Shown here: in pieces, positions 38,239 through 45,808 of the stretch
Layout: each line of letters starts with the position of its first letter
Numbering within the stretch: position 1 is the first letter of the stretch
Origin: Synechococcus sp. RS9909
GTDB lineage: Bacteria; Cyanobacteriota; Cyanobacteriia; PCC-6307; Cyanobiaceae
DNA: 64,000 nt
NCBI RefSeq assembly: GCF_014279595.1
Contig: NZ_CP047943.1
Coordinates: 186,001 to 250,000 of the forward strand
Reading direction: 5' to 3'
Made by a program: the position numbers and the translations under genes
Notes under the pieces: generated by a model
Told to the model about the DNA's origin: nothing
The model's input: the letters and a program-made list of their open reading frames with translations, nothing else
Database searches by the model: none

Positions 38239-38891
38239 GAATTGCTTGCGTTGGCTACCGTAATTGGGCCCTAAATATTTATGACAGACTGGCTGCAAGC
38301 ACAGACCATACTTTCTTGATATTTCGCTCTAAAGCGCAGTTTAATAAAGAGGCATTATCAGATTTTAAACCAGACTTGGTTTTATTCTATGGTTGGAGCT
38401 GGCTTGTGCCAACTGATCTATTGGAGCGCCATACTTGCTTGATGCTTCATCCATCACCATTGCCGCGCTATCGAGGCGGTAGCCCCATTCAAAATCAAAT
38501 TATTGCAGGCGAAACTTATTCAAAAGTTACACTCTTTATCATGACAGATGCGCTCGACGCGGGTGACATAGTGGGTCAGAGCGATCTTAGTTTGATTGGC
38601 ACGATAGATGAAATATTTAAACGCATAGAAGATGAAGGCGTTAAGCTGACTCGACACATCCTTGAGGATGGATTGCAGCGCGAACAGCAAGATCATTCAG
38701 CAGCAACTTTCTGCAAGCGGCGCAAGCCCAGCGAAAGCGAAATAACGGCTGAGGAGCTCGCGACAAAGCCAGCCGAGTATTTGTACAATAAAATCCGAAT
38801 GTTGGCGGATCCTTATCCAAATGCATATATTATTGCCGCTGATGGCAAAAAACTCATAATCACAGCAGCGCATATCGAGAGAGTCATTTAA
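38235..38891 (+). CDS. Formyltransferase-fold protein, catalytic Asn replaced
   Basis: A 218-residue protein of the formyltransferase (Fmt/PurN-like) fold. The core reads LMLHPSPLPRYRGGSPIQ, AGETYSKVTLFIMTDALDAGD. The histidine and the aspartate of the usual Asn-His-Asp triad are present, but the position two residues before the histidine, normally Asn, is Met. Similar sugar N-formyltransferases use N10-formyltetrahydrofolate. The C-terminal short domain (LADPYPNAYIIAADGKKLII) resembles the Fmt C-terminal region. Directly coupled to the deacetylase. Likely a sugar N-acyl-modifying enzyme; the missing Asn makes ordinary formyl transfer uncertain. Confidence 0.75.
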   Translation: MRIACVGYRNWALNIYDRLAASTDHTFLIFRSKAQFNKEALSDFKPDLVLFYGWSWLVPTDLLERHTCLMLHPSPLPRYRGGSPIQNQIIAGETYSKVTLFIMTDALDAGDIVGQSDLSLIGTIDEIFKRIEDEGVKLTRHILEDGLQREQQDHSAATFCKRRKPSESEITAEELATKPAEYLYNKIRMLADPYPNAYIIAADGKKLIITAAHIERVI

Positions 38892-38903
38892 AATTTGGCT
38901 TTT

Positions 38904-39773
38904 ATGATCAAAGTTTTAGTCACCGGTGCAACTGGCTTGCTAGGTTGTTCATTGGTGCCGTTTCTGCAAGAATGTGGTCATCAAGTTATACGCATGGGTA
39001 ATACACGTGCTAGTGACCTGAATATCGACCTTGTAAGTTATGAGCAGACTGCGCGAGCGCTCGACAATACCAAGCCAGACGTCATCATTAACTTGGCTGC
39101 CTTAACTAATGTCGACCGCTGTGAAACTCACCCGCAGGAAGCTTATTTGCTTAATGTAAAGGCTGTTGAAAATCTTTGTGCATGGATTAAGACAGCGGGT
39201 CAAGTTTGCCACCTGATCCAGATTTCTACGGACCAAGTGTATGACGGGCCTGGACCCCATTCAGAAGGCGAGCTCACTATCTGCAATTTCTATGCAATGT
39301 CTAAGCTGGCTGGCGAAATTATTGCGGGAACAGTATCCAGCACTATCCTAAGAACCAATTTTGTAGGCCGCAGCCTATGCGGCGGGCGTGCCAGTCTGAC
39401 AGACTGGCTACATTGTGCATTGATTGATCAAACTGCGGTTAATGTGTTTGAGGATGTGATGTTCAGCCCTCTGGCAATCAGCACGCTTTGTGATTGCATA
39501 GAGCATTGCATCGTTGAAAGGCCACCTGGTGTTTTTAACCTTGGCTCTCGTGAGGGCATGAGTAAAGCGGATTTTGCTTTCGCCTTTGCCGCTGCCCGAG
39601 GTCTCGAAACCACCAACCTTAAGCGTGTTAATTCCAAATCTATCACTACACTAGTTGCACGCCGTCCAACCGATATGTGTATGAATAGTGGCCGCTTTGA
39701 GGAATGCATGGATATAAAGTTACCATTATTAGTTGACGAGGTTTATCGAATAGCAGATCAGTATCATCGATAG
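38904..39773 (+). CDS. RmlD-like NAD(P)-dependent sugar reductase
   Basis: A 289-residue extended SDR enzyme with VTGATGLLGCSLVPFL, INLAALTNVDRCE, QISTDQVYDG and YAMSKLAGEIIAG (the tyrosine-lysine pair), like RmlD or related reductases. ATG at 38904 is used, with TTG at 38895 possible. It is last in the lower-GC series and not part of the rml operon at the right end, which has its own rmlD. Substrate unknown; it may reduce a keto sugar linked to the same glycan. Confidence 0.8.
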   Translation: MIKVLVTGATGLLGCSLVPFLQECGHQVIRMGNTRASDLNIDLVSYEQTARALDNTKPDVIINLAALTNVDRCETHPQEAYLLNVKAVENLCAWIKTAGQVCHLIQISTDQVYDGPGPHSEGELTICNFYAMSKLAGEIIAGTVSSTILRTNFVGRSLCGGRASLTDWLHCALIDQTAVNVFEDVMFSPLAISTLCDCIEHCIVERPPGVFNLGSREGMSKADFAFAFAAARGLETTNLKRVNSKSITTLVARRPTDMCMNSGRFEECMDIKLPLLVDEVYRIADQYHR

Positions 39774-39938
39774 AATTGCCTTTATTGGTATTTGTTCTTC
39801 GCTGTATTGTCGTCGTCTTTGATTGATCATTTCCTGTGCTTTACGGGGGTGCTGCCCAGGGTTGATTCAAAGTGTGTCCCAGGCTCTCTGGCCGGGGCTG
39901 CGAGCATGGGTTGAGGTCGATGGGATTGCCCCCTCTCA

Positions 39939-40570
39939 GTGCCCCAAAGCGTTTCTGCCGCAACCGATCTCGATCTGATCAGCCACCTCAAGGCGATCCC
40001 TGATGCCCGGATGCGTCGAGGGGTTCGTATCCCGGCCTGGTACCTGTTGCTGGTGGCGGTGCTCGGCATCCTGAGCAAGTGCGAGAGCCTGCGGGATCTG
40101 GAGCGTTTTGCCCGGCGTCATCACTCTGTGCTCACGGAGTCGCTCGGGATCGAACTCAAACGCCCGCCGTCGGATTCCGCCTTCCGCTACTTTTTCCTGC
40201 AGGTGGATGTGGCTGCTATCTGCGGCGCCATCCGTGATTGGACATTGGCTCAGATCCCAGGCGGTGCAGGCGATCTCGATCAGTTGATCTGTGACGGCAA
40301 GACCCTGCGCGGTTCGATTGAGCCCACCAGCGGAGGCGGTGCAGCCTTCATCGCCCAGGTGACGCTTTACTCCGCTGCTTTGGGTGTGGCGATCGCTCAG
40401 GCCTGCTACGCCACAGGCGAGGATCACGAACGTGCTGTGCTCCAAAAGCTGCTTGGCGAGCTGGATCTCGAGGGTGTGCTCATCCAGGCGGATGCACTCC
40501 ACACGCAGCAAGCGTTTTTCGGCAGCTCACAGAGCAGGGGGCCGACTTCCTCCTGACGGTTAAGGCCAAC
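39939..40570 (+). pseudogene. ISAs1-family transposase, 5-prime part
   Basis: Reads from GTG at 39939: LISHLKAIPDARMRRGVRIP, LGILSKCESLRDLERFAR, RPPSDSAFRYFF, LICDGKTLRGS (first D) and IQADALHTQQAFF. At about 40520 one base appears missing, so that the frame changes; the next frame continues RQLTEQGADFLLTVKAN up to the IS3 insertion at 40570. So the gene was broken twice, by frameshift and by insertion. Confidence 0.85.
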
Positions 40571-40610
40571 CCGGTGACTTTCAGGAAAGGTGTCACTGCT
40601 GGGCTGCCGT

Positions 40611-41735
40611 TCAGGCGGCCTGCATCAATGGTAGCTGCCCTGGTTCATTGAGTTCATCCGTCGGCTGATTGATCCAGACCACCTCCGGTTGACGCCAGCA
40701 CCTGGTTGACCTTGTCCATCGCCTTGGATGGCGCTGGCGGGCTCGTTCGTAGACGACACCGCGGTGACGGCTGATCTCCACGGCCTGGCCATCGTGACGT
40801 TGCTGGGGCGTCACGAATTTGATACCGCTGTGGCGGTGCCGGTGGTTGTACCAGTCGACGAACTCGGCGACCCACTGACAAGCCCGCTCTTTCGAGGCAA
40901 AGGGCTTGCGGGGGTAATCAGGCCGGTACTTCACTGTCCGGAACAGGGATTCGGAGTACGGGTTGTCGTTGGAGACCCGTGGCCGAGAGAAGGATCTGAG
41001 GACGCCCAGTTCTTCCAAGCGGCTTTCCAGCGTGGCTGCCCGCATGGCGTTGCCGTTATCGGCATGGAGGATCAGCGGCTGCTGCCGGCCCTTGCTGATC
41101 CGCTCGCGGAGGCAGGCCCGGCTGACCAGATCGGCTGCAATGGCTGGATCTTCTCGCTCAGCAACATCCCAGGCCACCACCTTGCGGCTCCAGATGTCGA
41201 TCACCAGGTAGAGATAGAGCCAGATCCCACGCACGGTGGTGGGCAAATAGGAGATGTCCCAGCTCCACACCTGGTTCGGGCCTGTGGCCCGCAGCCGTGG
41301 AACCCGTCTGGGCTCCTGTGGTGGCCTTGCACGACCGCGACGGTGCACCTGGTCATGGTCGTGGAGCACCCGGTAGAAGCTACTCTCTGAACCGATAAAA
41401 ATCCCCTGGTCAGCCAGATCAGGCACGATCTGACTCGGTGGCAGAGCGGCGTACTGCGGTTGATTGCAGGTGAGCAGGATCCTCTGGCGCTCCTCGGCCG
41501 TGAGGCGATGGGGAATATGGCGGGGGCTGCCTTGCCGGCGATCCTCACCGTCCCCATCACCAAGAAGGCGTTGGCGCCATCGCTTGAGGGTGCGCAGGCA
41601 GATGCCGATCTCGCCGCAGGCGCTGACCAGGCCTGCACCAGCGGTATGGGCCTCGCTGATCAGCTCGATGGCCTTCTTCCTGTGAGCGGCGCTGGTCAGC
41701 CTTCCGCGTCCTCCGAGCAGAAGGCCTCCCACTTT
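40611..41735 (-). CDS. IS3-family transposase OrfB (DDE integrase domain)
   Basis: Integrase-type catalytic part, reached by frameshift from orfA. It has a helix-turn-helix region (SACGEIGICLRTLKRW), then WSWDISYLPTT (first D), LILHADNGNAMRA (second D) and NDNPYSESLFRTVKYRPDYP (E), with WVAEFVDWYNHRHRHSGI near the end, which is the IS3 family pattern. The frame is open from about 41735, where the -1 slippage site lies, to 40611; an independent start is not clear. The C-terminus is long and basic. Probably still functional with orfA. Confidence 0.88.
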   Translation of the reverse strand, partial: KVGGLLLGGRGRLTSAAHRKKAIELISEAHTAGAGLVSACGEIGICLRTLKRWRQRLLGDGDGEDRRQGSPRHIPHRLTAEERQRILLTCNQPQYAALPPSQIVPDLADQGIFIGSESSFYRVLHDHDQVHRRGRARPPQEPRRVPRLRATGPNQVWSWDISYLPTTVRGIWLYLYLVIDIWSRKVVAWDVAEREDPAIAADLVSRACLRERISKGRQQPLILHADNGNAMRAATLESRLEELGVLRSFSRPRVSNDNPYSESLFRTVKYRPDYPRKPFASKERACQWVAEFVDWYNHRHRHSGIKFVTPQQRHDGQAVEISRHRGVVYERARQRHPRRWTRSTRCWRQPEVVWINQPTDELNEPGQLPLMQAA

Positions 41736-42202
41736 TTTCGCAGCACCAGCAAGGCCGCCATCTCCGCCATGGCCTTCTCCTTGCGTTGCAGCTCCTTCTT
41801 GAGGGCCTTGATCTCCTTCTGGTCCTGGGCACGGAGCTTCTCCAGCTCCTTCTGCTCTTTCAAGGTGAGCACTGGCTTCTCGTTGGCATCCTGGGCGGCC
41901 TGCCGCCAACGATCCACCTGCTCCGGGTACAGCCCGCGCTCACGACAGTAGGCACTGAGTTCAGTGGCGTTCAAGCCAGCGGTCTCGAGCACCACCGTGA
42001 ACTTGTCGGCAGCACTCCAACCGTCAGGGTCCTTATCGGATGCCGGCACCACCTCTCCTTGCAACCGCCAGGTCTTCCTCCAGTTGTAGAGGGTGACGAT
42101 GTGAATGCCCAGCTCAGCAGAAATCTGCGCCACGCTCTGTCTGTGAGGCGGGCTCATCCGCCTCCTCACATCAGCTTTAACGGCCTCGCTGTAACGACGC
42201 AT
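41696..42202 (-). CDS. IS3-family OrfA (helix-turn-helix DNA-binding part)
   Basis: A 168-residue protein. The N-terminus (YSEAVKADVRRRM, SVAQISAELGIHIVTLYNWRK) is a helix-turn-helix of the transposase family 8 type. The C-terminal half (KEQKELEKLRAQDQKEIKALKKELQRKEKA) is a leucine-rich coiled coil used for dimer formation. It overlaps orfB in the -1 frame, and the frameshift signal is A-AAA-AAG at 41738-41732. Start ATG at 42202. Confidence 0.88.
   Translation of the reverse strand: MRRYSEAVKADVRRRMSPPHRQSVAQISAELGIHIVTLYNWRKTWRLQGEVVPASDKDPDGWSAADKFTVVLETAGLNATELSAYCRERGLYPEQVDRWRQAAQDANEKPVLTLKEQKELEKLRAQDQKEIKALKKELQRKEKAMAEMAALLVLRKKWEAFCSEDAEG
41732..41738 (-). promoter_or_regulatory. 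Programmed -1 frameshift heptamer (A AAA AAG)
   Basis: On the minus strand orfA reads CGA AAA AAG TGG here. A slip of one base back gives AAA AAA GTG, exactly the orfB frame (Lys-Lys-Val). This is the standard slippery sequence of IS3 elements, which make the OrfAB fusion transposase. Confidence 0.8.
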
Positions 42203-42269
42203 TGGTCATGTCCTCAAGCCCCCGGGTGTACTGAAAACAGGGGTGACAACTTTCCTGAAACCGGGGGAC

Positions 42270-42776
42270 CAGAAGACGCTCTACCGGCAGATCGCCGATC
42301 AGCTGCTTGGAAAACGCCACATCCCCTTGATGGCAACCGATCACGAGATCGGCCATGGCCGTGACATCCTCTGGACTTTGAGGGCGAAAGAAGCGCCGCA
42401 GCACATCAAGGCCAATTGGCATGGCACCAGCTGGATCGCGGAAGTGATCGCGACAGGCACCCGTGATCGCAAGCCGTTCAAGGCTACGCACCGCTTTATC
42501 ACCAGCCTGCGCACCACCCCAGATGCGTTGCTGCGCCTCGTGAGAGAGCGCTGGAGCGTTGAGAGCTGGCACTGGATTCGTGACACCCAGCTCCACGAGG
42601 ACGACCACCGCTACCGCGGCAACGGTGCCGGCGTGATGGCAGCCCTACGCACCGCAGCGATGAATCTCTTGCGCCTGACTGGATTTGGCTCAATCCGGGA
42701 GGGCCTGCAAGCGGTGATGCATGACATCACGGCACTGCTGGCGATGGCGCGACGACAGCCAGAGCCCGAGCCATGA
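42270..42776 (+). pseudogene. ISAs1-family transposase, 3-prime part
   Basis: Continues the gene interrupted at 40570: QKTLYRQIADQLLGKRHIP, then IAEVIATGTRDRKP, ALLRLVRERWSVESWHWIRDTQLHEDDHRYRG with the catalytic glutamate, and RTAAMNLLRL, to a stop at 42774-42776. The C-terminal DDE residue and the helix rich in tryptophan fit the ISAs1 family. It can no longer be expressed together with its 5-prime part. Confidence 0.85.
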
Positions 42777-42807
42777 CCAGACTTTGAATCAGCCCTGGGG
42801 TGCTGCC

Positions 42808-43550
42808 CTGCAGCATCCGCCGGATCGCGTTGTTGAGGCCCTTGTGGGCATCGCTGATCACGAGCTTGACCCCGCTGAGGCCGCGCTCCTTGAGCGAACC
42901 GATGAACTCGCTCCAGAAGCCCTCGCTTTCGCTGTCGCCGATCTTGAGGCCGAGCAGCTCGTGCCGGCCATCGGCGTTACGCCCATGGCGACGACGACGG
43001 CACTGGAGCAGACCTGCATCGCCCGGCCCAGGCGGCCATGCAGGTAGGTGGCGTCGAGATAGAGGTAGGCGTAACCCTGGCCCTCCAGCGGCCGGTTCAG
43101 GAACGCCTGCACCTGGAGATCGATCTCAGCGCAGATGCGGCTCACCTGTGATTTGGAGATCCCGCTCTGGCTGCCCAGAGCCGCCACCAGGGCATCAACC
43201 TTGCGTGTGGAGACGCCGGCGACATAGGCCTCCATCACCACGGCGTAGAGGGCTTGATCCACCCGCCGGCGCGGTTCGAGGATCGAGGGCAGAAAGCTGC
43301 CTGAGCGCAGCTTGGGGATCTGGAGATCGATGTCGCCCACCTGGGTGGTGAGCACGCGAGGCCGGTAGCCGTTGCGGTGGCCAAGGCGCTCCTCGCTGCG
43401 CTCGTAGCGCTCAGCACCGAGCACGGCGGCGACCTCCAGCTCGATCAGCTGCTGCAGGCCGTGGCGCACCAGTTCAGGGATCAGCTCTCCGGCAGTGTTG
43501 CCATCGAGTAGCGGCGCCAGTTCAGAGGCGGCACTATGGGTCTTGGGCAT
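42808..43550 (-). pseudogene. IS256-family (mutator) transposase, truncated and frameshifted
   Basis: From ATG at 43550 the minus strand reads LIPELVRHGLQQLIELEVAA, LGHRNGYRPRVLTTQVGDI, DLQIPKLRSGSFLPSI, VAGVSTRKVDALVAALG and LYLDATYLHGRLGR (first catalytic D). Near 42977 one base is missing relative to the expected GVNADGRHELLGLK, after which the other frame reads LKERGLSGVKLVISDAHKGL (second D) up to MLQG at the ISAs1 insertion. The last third, with the catalytic glutamate, is absent. Beyond the ISAs1 element, the flank does not resume the gene, so it was already truncated when ISAs1 arrived. Confidence 0.85.
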
Positions 43551-44090
43551 GGTTCGTCTGGTTGAGGTGGTTCTCAAACCAGGGTCACGGGCCTGCCCAC
43601 CCCTTGCAGCGACAGCCACTGAGCCGGGTGCCTGAGCTGCGCGTAACCCCGGCTACACCGGGGTTGATGTCCCAAGGGAATTACACCAATCCCTGGGACG
43701 CGGGCATCAGCTTTGTGGCGCCTCGCCATTGTTCAAGCAGTGAAGCCCTGATAGAATTCAAAAATGTGCTTCCATTTATGAATAAGCACATCAGACAAAC
43801 TCCGGATTGATGCATGAGCTTCTTCCGTGAACTCCAGATGGTCTGGTTATTACTCCACTACTGGAGGCTAGATCTGAATACAGCTACCTTGTTAAAGGCT
43901 CATTGAATATCGGCAAGGGCACTTCTTTTCATGGAATCGACCGTGTCACTCTGTCGTGATCAATCCAAGAGTTCTCTCCCCTGTATAATGAATTGTCACG
44001 AGCATGATCCAATGATTTGCATCTATATTTTCCTTCCACCGAGATTTCACTGAACCTAAGTTATTGTTAATTAAATTTATTTAACCGAGC
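43551..44090. other. Composition boundary: IS256 end and start of AT-rich island
   Basis: About 540 bases without a gene. 43646-43664 is a hairpin (ACCCCGG stem, 5-base loop), and 43669-43709 has GTCCCA/TGGGAC inverted sequences; these may be the end of the IS256 element. From about 43730 the sequence becomes AT-rich. A frame at about 43840-43960 (VITPLLEARSEYSYLVKGS) may be a gene remnant that I cannot identify. Any promoter for 44091 and the island must lie here. Confidence 0.4.
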
Positions 44091-44732
44091 ATGAGTTACC
44101 CTGATGTTGCTAGAACTGAGATACTAGATCTTTTGCCTTCTTCAAAAGTATATCAGAATTGTTTAGATATTGGCTGCGGAACAGGAGCTACCTCTTATCT
44201 CATGCTTAAAAAAGGAATTATTGATAAATCCTTTGGCGTCGATTCTGATCCCGATATTGCAAAAATTGCGAGAAAACGTTTAACTTATTTTAAAAGCTCC
44301 CATGCAGAAGATGTCATAGGCCTAGTACGTGATTACTCACCAGATTTAGTTTTGATGCTAGATGTTCTAGAACATATGAGCGATCCTAAGATCTCCTTGC
44401 AAGAGATTGCTCAAAACACTACTGATAGCTGTGTTTATGTTGTAAGTTTGCCCAACGTATCCCATTACACAGTACTAATGCCTCTTCTTCTTAAAGATCA
44501 TTTTTACTATGATCCAATGGGTGGAATATTGGATTCAACCCATTTGCGTTTTTTCACTTACAGCTCTATGCTGGATTTATTTAATGAATGCAACTTATCG
44601 GTGGCAAACTATTCATTTAATTCATTAATCCCCCGGATCTTAATGCCTATTTCTCCAGTTATTTCGCGCTTGCCACAATTTATAAGACGATTTTTTGTTA
44701 CACAGTACATCTTCTTGCTTCGCAAAAACTAA
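44091..44732 (+). CDS. SAM-dependent methyltransferase, class I
   Basis: A 213-residue methyltransferase. Motif I is [29 protein letters not shown] gives the acidic residue that binds the ribose; [14 protein letters not shown] is a typical motif IV with the EH pair common in sugar and small-molecule methyltransferases. The C-terminal part ([13 protein letters not shown], then a hydrophobic segment) fits the Methyltransf_11/12 group. It is the first gene of the AT-rich island, five bases upstream of gmd. Acceptor unknown. Confidence 0.8.
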   Translation: MSYPDVARTEILDLLPSSKVYQNCLDIGCGTGATSYLMLKKGIIDKSFGVDSDPDIAKIARKRLTYFKSSHAEDVIGLVRDYSPDLVLMLDVLEHMSDPKISLQEIAQNTTDSCVYVVSLPNVSHYTVLMPLLLKDHFYYDPMGGILDSTHLRFFTYSSMLDLFNECNLSVANYSFNSLIPRILMPISPVISRLPQFIRRFFVTQYIFLLRKN

Positions 44733-44737
44733 GCACC

Positions 44738-45808
44738 ATGAAAACAGCTTTGGTTACAGGCGTAACAGGCCAAGATGGTAGTTATCTTGTTGAATTATTG
44801 CTCAGCAAGGGATATATAGTTCATGGCATTAAGCGACGATCGAGTCTGTCCAATACATCGCGAATTGACAGCCTATCGCTGGATTCTGGCATTTACAAGA
44901 AAAGGTTTGATTTGCATTATGCTGACCTTACCGATTCCGCCAGTATCATAAATGTAATTGCCAAAACAGAACCTGATGAAATTTATAATTTAGGCGCTCA
45001 AAGCCATGTTGCTGTAAGTTTTAACCAGCCCGAGTATACTGCTGACTCTAATGCACTTGGAACCCTGCGCATCTTGGAAGCAGTAAGAGCTTTGAATATG
45101 TCATCTAAAGTTAGAATATATCAAGCAAGTACTAGTGAATTATTTGGCAAAGTACAAGAAGTTCCACAGAGAGAAACTACCCCTTTTTACCCAAGAAGCC
45201 CATATGCCGTTGCTAAACTTTACGCATATTGGATTACAATTAACTATAGAGAATCATACGGTATTTATGCCTGCAATGGGATACTTTTCAACCATGAAAG
45301 TCCACGAAGAGGGCTAAACTTTGTTACTAGAAAAATTACTCTTACACTTAGTAGAATAAATGAATTTGGGCATGGATGCCTCATGTTAGGTAACTTGGAT
45401 TCTTTGCGAGATTGGGGTCATGCCAAAGATTATGTTGAAATGCAATGGTTAATGTTGCAGCAAGACAAACCCCAAGATTATGTGATTGCCACCGGTATTC
45501 AAGCTTCTGTTCGTCAATTTGTTGATTATTCAGCAGAGGCCTTGGGTTGGGGGCCTTTACGTTGGGATGGCCACGGCCTCGATGAAGTTGGGATCCGCCG
45601 TGATACAAATGAAATTGTCGTTAGAGTTGATTCACATTATTTTAGGCCATCTGAAGTTGCCTCTCTTCTTGGTGATTCTTTTCTTGCCAATAAGAACCTA
45701 GGCTGGAAGCCAACTTATTCTTTAAAAGAACTTGTTCATGACATGATACAAAGCGATAGCCTGATTGCGAAAAATGAAAATATTACAAACTCTATTCTTG
45801 CGACATAA
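44738..45808 (+). CDS. gmd: GDP-mannose 4,6-dehydratase
   Basis: Makes GDP-4-keto-6-deoxymannose, the precursor of GDP-rhamnose, GDP-fucose and related sugars. The 356 residues have [48 protein letters not shown] (Thr and Glu of the catalytic set), [20 protein letters not shown] (Tyr, Lys) and [31 protein letters not shown]. All catalytic residues are present. This copy is AT-rich; a broken GC-rich copy lies at 25986. It overlaps the next gene by one base (TAATG). Confidence 0.93.
   Translation: MKTALVTGVTGQDGSYLVELLLSKGYIVHGIKRRSSLSNTSRIDSLSLDSGIYKKRFDLHYADLTDSASIINVIAKTEPDEIYNLGAQSHVAVSFNQPEYTADSNALGTLRILEAVRALNMSSKVRIYQASTSELFGKVQEVPQRETTPFYPRSPYAVAKLYAYWITINYRESYGIYACNGILFNHESPRRGLNFVTRKITLTLSRINEFGHGCLMLGNLDSLRDWGHAKDYVEMQWLMLQQDKPQDYVIATGIQASVRQFVDYSAEALGWGPLRWDGHGLDEVGIRRDTNEIVVRVDSHYFRPSEVASLLGDSFLANKNLGWKPTYSLKELVHDMIQSDSLIAKNENITNSILAT

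Larger units (their letters stand above)
40572..42267. mobile_element. IS3-family insertion sequence inside the ISAs1 element
   Basis: About 1.7 kb inserted in the ISAs1 transposase between its KAN codons (to 40570) and the QKTLYRQ codons (from 42270). The ends share an imperfect inverted repeat around TTTCAGGAAAGNTGTCAC (about 40579-40596 and the complement at about 42243-42260). A 3-base ACC may be the target duplication (40569-40571, 42268-42270). It carries two overlapping frames, orfA and orfB, on the minus strand. Exact ends are uncertain by a few bases. Confidence 0.8.
39847..42807. mobile_element. ISAs1-family element, interrupted by an IS3-family element
   Basis: Terminal inverted repeats CAGGGTTGATTCAAAGT (39857-39873) and the complement ACTTTGAATCAGCCCTG (42781-42797). 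A 10-base direct repeat GGGTGCTGCC flanks them (39847-39856 and 42798-42807), the length expected for this family. The transposase gene is split into 39939-40570 and 42270-42776 by a second element. Without that insert the element is about 1.24 kb. Confidence 0.9.

Noticed and set aside
41460-42364. Plus-strand frames opposite IS3 orfA and orfB
   Set aside because: Leu/Gln-rich shadow of the coiled-coil region on the other strand.
43646-43664. GC hairpin as a terminator
   Set aside because: No T run follows; more likely part of the IS256 end.
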